The notes under the pieces were generated by a model. That model had not been told where the DNA came from and searched no databases. It was given only the letters and a program-made list of their open reading frames with translations. DNA of 64,000 nt from NCBI RefSeq assembly GCF_021462415.1, contig NZ_JAKEDS010000001.1, positions 778,273 through 842,272 of the forward strand, written 5' to 3'. The first letter of the stretch is position 1. Each line of letters opens with the position of its first letter. The position numbers were made by a program, and so were the translations under genes. This stretch comes from Rhodohalobacter sp. 614A (lineage in GTDB: Bacteria; Bacteroidota; Rhodothermia; Balneolales; Balneolaceae). Below are positions 1-7,500 of the stretch, in pieces.

Positions 1-689
1 GTGATGGAAAGATTCTCCTGCGGTTTGATTTCTATGACATCACCCTCCAGTGAGGCAACATTGTCTCTTGCATAAAAGGCACTTACATGAAGAAAACTTC
101 CCGACGTGCTTCCAACACCAACTTTGCCGCCATAGGCCCACTGTTCAAAAGAGGGTTCGCGAAAACCCGTATCAAAACTCGGCCGGACCACTCTCCTGGA
201 TCTTCCGGCAACAAATTCAAAAATATAACTGCCGGGTTCTGCACGAATATATCCACCCCGGATGGTTGTACCATTTAAGCCATAATCAGATAATCGGGTA
301 TTTACATCGCCGGCCTGAAAGGTAAGCCATTTCCAGTTTGCACTGTAGCTCAGCTTATTCATGTTTTGCCGTAAACCGGTTTCATCTGTCGAGTAGTTGA
401 TGTTTAAACCGCTTCGCAACCCCAAAACACTAAAATTCATATTGGCAAAGGTTTGCAAAACACCGGGTGCTCGGCGGTTTTCAATTCCATTTGCGGTATA
501 CGCCGATGCTGTAAGCCCTACACTTCCTCCCTTTTTAAACGGCACCAAATCGGTGTCGTCCCAAAAAGAACTTCTTTGGGCATTGGCAGAATCCACCTTC
601 AAAGTAATCCCGCTAACCGCCAAAAAAAGAAGGATTGCCAGGAATAACCGAATTGGATTCCCGGTTTTGGGAGTGCTTAACGTCTTCAT
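1..689 (-). CDS. Exported outer-membrane/surface protein, N-terminal part (runs off left edge)
   Basis: An uninterrupted minus-strand frame of about 230 codons starts at the ATG at 689 and is still open at base 1. Residues 1-38 form a signal peptide (basic start, then LFLAILLFLAVSG, ending near SANAQ). The mature part is rich in alternating aromatic/polar segments (for example SANWKWLTFQAGDV, GSYIFEFVAGRSRR) that resemble outer-membrane beta-strands. I do not recognise the family; a large barrel or surface protein is the best reading. It is divergent from the ECF sigma gene at 980, matching the arrangement of the 4563-9815 gene with its own sigma cassette. That it is coding is well supported by length and composition; its function is not. 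Confidence 0.72.
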   Translation of the reverse strand, partial: MKTLSTPKTGNPIRLFLAILLFLAVSGITLKVDSANAQRSSFWDDTDLVPFKKGGSVGLTASAYTANGIENRRAPGVLQTFANMNFSVLGLRSGLNINYSTDETGLRQNMNKLSYSANWKWLTFQAGDVNTRLSDYGLNGTTIRGGYIRAEPGSYIFEFVAGRSRRVVRPSFDTGFREPSFEQWAYGGKVGVGSTSGSFLHVSAFYARDNVASLEGDVIEIKPQENLSI

Positions 690-784
690 ACCAAGGCAAA
701 ATCCTTTGTAAACTTCACCATTAAAATTTCCTCATCAGAATCCTCTACAAACCGTTCAACCACTCTCATCTCCATGGAACTCAT
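686..784 (-). CDS. Possible 32-codon ORF overlapping the start of the left-edge surface gene
   Basis: A short frame begins at an ATG at 784 and ends with a TGA that overlaps the ATG of the downstream surface protein gene by four bases (ATGA). The product is acidic, with VVERFVEDSDEEILMVKF in its centre, and has no signal peptide. The stop/start overlap is the usual arrangement for translational coupling, so this could be a real small protein or a leader peptide that sets translation of the surface gene. No homologue is recognised, and a frame this short can occur by chance. Confidence 0.3.
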   Translation of the reverse strand: MSSMEMRVVERFVEDSDEEILMVKFTKDFALV

Positions 785-979
785 ATGGATACAGTGGCAG
801 ACAATTGCCGGTTTAAAAAGCAGTGTATTGCAGATTTATGAATCAGAAGTTGCAATAGTTGGGTTTGTTGGTTAAAATTTTTGCTCAATTTGTTTCGCAG
901 ATGTAGCCACATTTTTTCTACATCACTATTGCGCACGAATCAATCAAATCACGACATTCACTATTCAGTTTTTTATCTA

Positions 980-1543
980 TTGTGTGAGAAAGGCCATATC
1001 ACCCAACTTTTAGTTGAAGCCAGAAATGGCAAAAAATCTGCTCTGGATTCTCTATATCCATATGTCTACAAGCAGCTGAAACAACTTGCCCGCCACCATT
1101 TGGCCAGCGAACGCCACGGACACACCCTTCAGAAAACAGCCCTGGTTCATGAACTTTACATGAAATTGATTGATCAATCAGAAGTTGAATGGCAAAACCG
1201 GGCTCACTTTTATTCGATTGCTTCTCGGTGTATGCAACAAATTCTTGTGGACTATGCGCGCAAGAAAAAAGCAGACAAGAGAGGAGGGAAGCATGAGGGA
1301 ATAACCCTTGATGAAGACCGGTTGAACGTAGACCAGCATGCTGAAGAAATTATTGAACTAAACGATTTGATCGAAAAGCTGACGCAGCTTGATTCCAGGA
1401 AAAGCCAGGTGGTAATTATGAGGTTTTTCGGGGGAATGACAATTCCTGAAATTTCTGAAGTCCTTGATGTAACGACACGAACGGTTGACAGAGACTGGGC
1501 AAAAGCAAAAATGTGGCTTTATAACGAGCTAAAAGCTTCTTAA
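980..1543 (+). CDS. ECF-type RNA polymerase sigma factor (PF07638/TIGR02999 type), cassette 1
   Basis: Cytoplasmic promoter-specificity factor. Region 2 is seen in the segment around NRAHFYSIASRCMQQILVDY followed by ARKKKADKRGG, the signature of this sigma subfamily; region 4 is the C-terminal VVIMRFFGGMTIPEISEVL helix-turn-helix. The frame is open back to a TTG at 881, but a TTG at 980 gives 187 residues, matching the paralogues at 10094 (188) and 24040 (186) residue for residue at the N-terminus, so 980 is preferred; neither has a clear Shine-Dalgarno sequence. The TPR kinase gene starts 88 bases downstream. No anti-sigma factor is nearby, which fits the known idea that such sigmas are controlled by the linked kinase; that control is inference here. 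Confidence 0.9.
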   Translation: MCEKGHITQLLVEARNGKKSALDSLYPYVYKQLKQLARHHLASERHGHTLQKTALVHELYMKLIDQSEVEWQNRAHFYSIASRCMQQILVDYARKKKADKRGGKHEGITLDEDRLNVDQHAEEIIELNDLIEKLTQLDSRKSQVVIMRFFGGMTIPEISEVLDVTTRTVDRDWAKAKMWLYNELKAS

Positions 1544-1631
1544 AATAGGTTCGCAACTTTAAAATCTGTTTTGGACTGAATACACATCGCTTGCAGAATA
1601 AGTGTAAGTGGTAACTCATGGGGTACCAACA

Positions 1632-4178
1632 ATGAACCAAAAAGACTGGAAAAAACTGAGTCAGATCTTTGACAAAGTTTTGACGCTGCCACAAGAACGC
1701 CGAACGACTTATATAAAAAATATCTGTGGGAATGATCCGGAACTCGAGAAGAAAGTCCGGGATATGTTGGATAAAATGGAGGAGTCGGACCAGTATTTTG
1801 ACCAGCAATTTAAGCAAAACCAGGCTGCACTTGATGAGTTAAACTCTCTTCTAAAAAATGAAGATGAGAGTGCAGACTTCTTTAAAGGAAAAACCATTGG
1901 CCGCTGGGTAGTTACCGAACTGATTGGCCGGGGTGGAATGGGCAGTGTTTATAAAGCACAGCGAACGGATGAATCCGGACTTCAGCAGGTTGGCGCACTC
2001 AAAATTGTGCATCACAGCCTGATTACCCCTTCCCATATCGAACGGTTCAAATTAGAGCAGCAAATTCTTTCCGGCCTGCACCATCCCAATATATCAGGCT
2101 TTATCGATAGTGGAATTACGGAGGATGAAATTCCTTACATGGTAATGGAGTATGTGGAGGGAGAATCCATTCTTACGTATTGTAACCAGCAAAACCTTTC
2201 GGTTGAGAAACGGCTTAAACTATTTAAGACGATCTGCCGGGCCATTCAATATGCACACAAATCACTGATTGTTCATCGTGATTTGAAGCCGGAAAACATA
2301 TTGATCACAAAAGACGGACATGTTAAAATATTGGATTTTGGCATCGCCAAACTGCTTGATCCAAATCTGTATGAGGGTTCTGCCATTGAAACCACACCCG
2401 GCATGCGGCTGCTAAGTTTGGAATATGCTTCACCTGAGCAGATATCCGGAAAACCCATCAATATTTCCACCGATATTTACTCCCTTGGAGTTTTGCTGTA
2501 TAAACTATTAACCGACCTGCATCCATTTGATACAGATAATCTTTCCTATCGCGAAGTTGAGAAAATTGTGCTCGACCAAGATGCTCCACTCCCAAGTACA
2601 CGTCTTGCAAACCTTTCTGATTCAACCCTATTCAATGAAATAGCACAAAACAGAAAAGTGGAGCCGGGCGATCTGGTCAAAAAACTTAAGGGGGATCTGG
2701 ATGCGATTGTTAACAAAGCTCTTCGAAAAGACCCCGAACGCCGGTTCGATTCTGTTGAGTCATTTCTCCATGATATTGACCGCTATCAAAATGGGCTGCC
2801 CATTTATGCCCGCCCGGATACGGTTGGATACCGCACACGTAAATTTATCCACCGCCACTTGTGGGCTGTAACGGCGGCCGCACTGGTTATTCTCACATTA
2901 ACTGTGGGACTCGCCACCACGCTCTGGCAGGCTGAGCAGGCAAGAAAAAATGCAGAACAAGCTCGTCAGAATGAAGAGCAGGCAGAACAGGTTTCCGCTT
3001 TTTTATTGGAACTCTTTGAGGGATCTGACCCAACCAGTGCCAATGACGGATCTACAACGGTTCGTGAGCTGCTCGATCAAGGCTATGAAAAATTTCGCAC
3101 GGAACTCACAGATCAGCCGGTTGTTCGTGCAAGAATGTTAGGAACTATCGGCAAAGTTTACAGCAATCTTGGACTTTTTGATGAGGCTCTCCCTGCTCTC
3201 GAAGAGTCTATTGCGGGCTTTCAAAACGTTGACGCTCAATCGACTGACTACGCCCTGGCACTTTTATTATTTGCCAATCTTCAATACCGGTTAGGGGAGT
3301 GGGATAAAGCTGAAACGGCTGCAAGACATGCGTATGAAATAAATCTCAACCATTATGAAGAAGACGCACCGGAAATGGCCAGTATTATGAATACACTGGC
3401 ACTTGTACTGGAAGAAAAAGGTGAAATGGATGAAGCATACAAATTATATCGCCGGATTATAGAAATTCGCAGAAATCAGCCCGAACAGAATTCTGACCTT
3501 GCAATTAACCTCAACAATCTTGCGATTCTTCTCCAGCAAGACGGCGAACTGGATGAAGCGGATGAACTATTCCGGGAAGCCATTGGTGTAGTTGAGGAAG
3601 AGTGGGGAGAAGAACATCCCTATATGGCTTATGTGCTGAATGGATATGCAGGTGTACATGAAGATCGCAAAGATTTTGAACAAGCCAATGAAACCATGCA
3701 ACGGGCACTGGCAATAGGCCGGGCTGTTTTTCCGGAAGAGCATCCCTTTATTGCCGTTGCCATTCATAATATCGGGCGGATTTACGAAAACATGGAAAAC
3801 TTTGAAGAGGCTCTCAATTATTACAATGAGGGATTGTCCCTGCGCCGCCAAACATTGCCGGAAACACATGTGGATCTGGCCTCTTCCCTGGATGCCTTGG
3901 GATTGGTTTACATAAAAACAGATAAACCCGCCGAGGCCGAACCACTTTTGCGTGAAGCATTGGAGATAAGACGCCAGAGTATGGAAGAAGATGACTGGAG
4001 AATTGCACAGGTCGAATCTCATCTCGGACGGAGTCTCCTGCTTCAACAGAAATTTGAAGAAGCTGAGGTTTTATTGACCAAAAGTCGCGCCGTACTTGAG
4101 GAAACCCTCGGTCCGGAAAACATTCATACTCTTCGGGCTATTGACGACTTGAATGAGCTTGCCGCTCTCCGGGATTAA
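1632..4178 (+). CDS. Membrane Ser/Thr protein kinase with C-terminal TPR domain, cassette 1
   Basis: The 848-residue product has, in order, an N-terminal helical segment common to this kinase type (1-60), a Hanks-type kinase domain (about 91-385), one membrane helix (about 411-431), an EQA-rich linker and many TPR repeats (about 450-848). Kinase motifs are complete: glycine loop GRGGMGSVY near 99-107, lysine in ALK (K124), HRDLKPEN (D217) and DFG (235-237). The ATG at 1632 is chosen over a GTG at 1608 because it aligns exactly with the start of the 848-residue paralogue at 10783. The kinase domain should be cytoplasmic and the TPR region extracytoplasmic. It is probably cotranscribed with the upstream sigma gene, which is its likely partner or substrate (inference). 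Confidence 0.93.
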   Translation: MNQKDWKKLSQIFDKVLTLPQERRTTYIKNICGNDPELEKKVRDMLDKMEESDQYFDQQFKQNQAALDELNSLLKNEDESADFFKGKTIGRWVVTELIGRGGMGSVYKAQRTDESGLQQVGALKIVHHSLITPSHIERFKLEQQILSGLHHPNISGFIDSGITEDEIPYMVMEYVEGESILTYCNQQNLSVEKRLKLFKTICRAIQYAHKSLIVHRDLKPENILITKDGHVKILDFGIAKLLDPNLYEGSAIETTPGMRLLSLEYASPEQISGKPINISTDIYSLGVLLYKLLTDLHPFDTDNLSYREVEKIVLDQDAPLPSTRLANLSDSTLFNEIAQNRKVEPGDLVKKLKGDLDAIVNKALRKDPERRFDSVESFLHDIDRYQNGLPIYARPDTVGYRTRKFIHRHLWAVTAAALVILTLTVGLATTLWQAEQARKNAEQARQNEEQAEQVSAFLLELFEGSDPTSANDGSTTVRELLDQGYEKFRTELTDQPVVRARMLGTIGKVYSNLGLFDEALPALEESIAGFQNVDAQSTDYALALLLFANLQYRLGEWDKAETAARHAYEINLNHYEEDAPEMASIMNTLALVLEEKGEMDEAYKLYRRIIEIRRNQPEQNSDLAINLNNLAILLQQDGELDEADELFREAIGVVEEEWGEEHPYMAYVLNGYAGVHEDRKDFEQANETMQRALAIGRAVFPEEHPFIAVAIHNIGRIYENMENFEEALNYYNEGLSLRRQTLPETHVDLASSLDALGLVYIKTDKPAEAEPLLREALEIRRQSMEEDDWRIAQVESHLGRSLLLQQKFEEAEVLLTKSRAVLEETLGPENIHTLRAIDDLNELAALRD

Positions 4179-4237
4179 AAGATCCGGATCTCCTTATTAT
4201 CGCCTCTGAGCACTTTCCAAAACAATTCACGGAACTC

Positions 4238-4351
4238 TCAAGAATCCTCTCCCGGATCGGGAGGCAACAGTTGCTCGGTATTGCGGCTGATGGATAGTGT
4301 TGTGATGGCTGGTGTTTGCCAGGGTTCAAGGGTGTTATTGTTTGGTTTCAT
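4238..4351 (-). CDS. Small ORF (37 codons), RiPP-leader-like peptide, copy A
   Basis: ATG at 4351, stop TGA at 4238. The peptide contains PWQTPAITTLSI and ends NTEQLLPPDPGEDS. A second ORF at 15558-15665 has the same layout, PWQSPEITTLSI and NTEQLLPPDAGAQS; 24 residues are identical and 13 of these use different codons in the two copies, which is strong evidence that protein sequence is under selection. The W-x2-P-x-I-x2-L...T segment resembles the Y-x2-P-x-L...T leader motif of lasso peptide precursors, which RRE/B1 proteins bind. It lies 211 bases downstream of the T9SS gene at 4563-9815 on the same strand. No Shine-Dalgarno sequence is obvious. A RiPP precursor is one reading; a free small protein is another. 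Confidence 0.62.
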   Translation of the reverse strand: MKPNNNTLEPWQTPAITTLSISRNTEQLLPPDPGEDS

Positions 4352-4435
4352 ACTGCTTTTTTGGTTTGATTAAAATGATGGGTTGATTGACTGTTTTGAG
4401 GTGGCTTTTGCTCTTGGTAAACAGGGCAGGCGTTT

Positions 4436-4556
4436 GGAGATTATGCCAAAGGCATCCCTTCGGGGCCGCGTCGTCGCTTCCGCTCCTCCTCGCAATGACG
4501 AAGGAAAAGTGAACCTGTCATTACGAGTGGAACGAAGCAATCTCTTACTGCCATAG
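4436..4556. repeat. Dispersed intergenic repeat of the 'TCATTGCGA...GAAGCAATC' type
   Basis: The stretch contains CTCGCAATGACGAAGG and CATTACGAGTGGAACGAAGC followed by AATCTCTTA, plus GGCATCCCTTCGGGG. Variants of the same words, in both orientations, recur at 51958-52330 and 56064-56105. This is the look of a short palindromic dispersed repeat family found in many Bacteroidota-related genomes. Here it separates the end of the T9SS gene (4563) from small ORF A. Confidence 0.6.
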
Positions 4557-4562
4557 TTTGTG

Positions 4563-7500
4563 TTATTTCACCACCGTTAATTTCTTCGTCATAATCTGGT
4601 TGCCCGCCGCAAGCCTGTACAGGTAAACCCCGCTGGAAAGATTGCTCGCATCAAAGTTAACGCTGTGCCGGCCCGCCGCCACTTGCTCGTTGACCAATGT
4701 TGCGACGTTTCGGCCCAGCATATCATACACCTCAAGCCGAACCTCACTGCTTACAGGCAACTGGTAACTAATCACTGTTGTCGGGTTGAATGGGTTGGGG
4801 TAGTTTTGCTGAAGAGTGAATTGATCCGGCAATGAACCCAATTCAGCTTCTCCATCTATGCCCGCCTTCGCTACCAGTAATTCAAATCGTGGTTCAGATT
4901 GCGAATTTTTTGCAACGAGCTGAGAAGTGCCCGTAAAAGGCGTCTCTTTTATTGATGTTGCTTTGGCTGTTTGGGTAGCTTCAATCTTAAAACTATAACT
5001 GGCACCATCCCGAAGTTCAGTCACTTCATGGGTCACATTATCCCGGAGGAAGTAGCTGCCGTTAAAGACATGGCTTTCCGGCAGGGTCCAGTTCAGCGTA
5101 AACCGACCGGCTTCGGTGGTTTGAAGATCTACCGGAATACTCACTTTTTCTTCCTGGGTGAAGATATTTTCCGGAAGACTCTGGAACGCATACGCTTTTT
5201 TAGTCTGATCCAGGGAATACAGAGACAGCCAATGATCCGCAAGCCCGGCAGCGCTTAGTTTTATCCCGTCCTGTGCATCCAGCCCGGCGGTTCCGTTTTC
5301 GGAGAAATGAATGTTCGCTGTGTTCGAAAATACCTGGTCTTCGCTGTTCACAGTCAAAGAGATTAAAAATTTATCTTCCTCTGCCGGGTTTTCTTTTGCG
5401 AGTCTGGTCGAATAAGCAGATTCAGGAACAGAGAGCTCAGGGTTGTTATCAGTGGTTCGAATCCAGAATGCCTGAAACGGTTCAATGGACGAGTAAATAC
5501 CCTGACAGCTCTGATTCTGATACCCTCCATTTCCGCCATTTTCAGACGGATTCCAAACATCAAAGGTGCTGGCAATATTTGTCGCTTCATTCACCATCTC
5601 ACAAAAATCAATAGAAACCGGGTGTGGATTGGCGATCAAAAAATGGCTGTCACCTTGGGGTCCCTGGGCGTCATCATAAAATAAACCACTATATGCGAAT
5701 TCATTTTCAAGCGATTCCCAGTTTTCGCCGGAAGTTAACGTTGCAGAGTAATTTTCGTCATTGTTTGTGTATACATACACAATAAAACCTGATCCACGGC
5801 TGATTTCATCCGTCAAATCATCAAGCTCTTCCCATACATAATTTCCCTGATCCAGTAGCTGTACATTGGCAACATCTGCGCTGGGATTGTCTGACCCGGG
5901 AATTCCCTTGAGCCATAACGGATCAAGAAAATCTCCGAACTCATCCCCGATAGACGGATTGGTTAAAAAGCGCCAGCCTTCATCCTCATCAATAAACAGT
6001 TGTGCCCGGCCGAGATCAATCGTCATGGTATATGTATCCGTGCTTTCAGTTCCACCCGCATCTTTTACTGAGAATTCAAATTCACTGTATTCTGCAAATC
6101 CTCCCGAAGCATTGGTACTGTAAGTAAGATCTCCGTCATCAATATCTGCCACAGAAATTTCATCGTTTGCAGATACAGGATTGCCATCCAGCTCTAGGTT
6201 TCCGCTGGGAAGTGTTTTTATAACAACGGAGAAGGTGTTATCTGACTGATCGAAATCGGCCGGAGTAAAGGTGTAGCCGTTCAAATCACTTGCAAGAATG
6301 CGGCCATCAGAAGCCACTGCCTCGCTACAACCGGAAGCAAGGTCATCGCCGCTAAATGTCCAGTTATGGTCATCAATCAGTGCCTGACGCTCTGCCTGCG
6401 CCATACAATATTTAACCCCGGCAGCACCTATTTCTACATCATCCTGAACGCTTTGCGCTTCCCATCCAACAATTATAGCATCATAGTTGGCTGAGGAAAG
6501 CCCTGAAAGAAAAAACATATTGCTCATGGTGGTCACCCCGGAAATGTCCCAGCCTCCAAGATCCTGATTAAAGCTATGCGCATTCATAAACATTCCCGAC
6601 ATACTCGATAAGCTTGAAACATCCCAATTGCTGATATCCTGATTGAAGGCTTCGGCGCTGGCAAATAAGTTATTCACGTTTGTTACATTACTTATATCCC
6701 AGGCTTCATATTCATCAGGAGTACCGCTATTCGCTGTTTTGGTTGAAATATCCTGATTGAAGGCTTCGGCACTGCTGAACATGTTCATCATGGTTTCCAC
6801 ACTTGAAATATCCCAACTGCTGATATCTCCGTTGAAAACTGTGGCACCGCTAAACATAGATGCCATATTTTCTACTAATGAAACATCCCACTCATTCAGG
6901 TCCTGGTTAAAGGAACTGGCATGAAAGAACATGGCTCCCATTTTTGTAATCGTACTTACATCCCAGCTACTTATATCACCATTAAATGAACTTGCATATC
7001 CAAACAGGTAAGACATATCACTTACACCTGACAAATCAGGCTCATCTGTTGCATTATAGGTAAGATTTGAAGCACCATAAAATGCCTTATTCATCGAAGT
7101 CCACTCAATCTCTCCCCACTGTTCAATGGTCATAATCTTCTCTTTGTCGCCCTCATTGTTAAAGTATATTCGGGGAAAATCACCGGTAATTTCTACGGTG
7201 TACGTTCCGGCGCTTGCATAGGTGTGAGTGGCATCTCCTGTTTGGCCGGCATCACTATTTCCATCTCCCCAGTCTACATCGTAATTGTAGCCGCTTCCTT
7301 CCGTTGGAATGGTAATTTGCAGATCGCCAGAGGTGACTTCCCACGTGGTGATAAAACCGGGTGGGGCATCGCAACCGGTGCCAGCAAAGGTATCCCCGTC
7401 AAAAGTCCAGCTGTGATCATCTATAAGTGCCTGGCGGGCGGTCTCTCCGATACAATATTCCAGCCCTTCGGCACCCAGCTCAATTCCATTTTGTACAGCC

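Noticed and set aside
1416-1817. 133-codon antisense frame across the sigma 1/kinase 1 junction
   Set aside because: Overlaps two well-supported genes and has no protein features.
3567-4046. 159-codon open frame antisense to the TPR part of kinase 1
   Set aside because: It lies wholly inside a well-supported gene, and its composition is that of a shadow frame.
4180-4191. 12-bp palindrome AGATCCGGATCT after kinase 1
   Set aside because: No loop and no T tract, so not a terminator; too short to call an operator.
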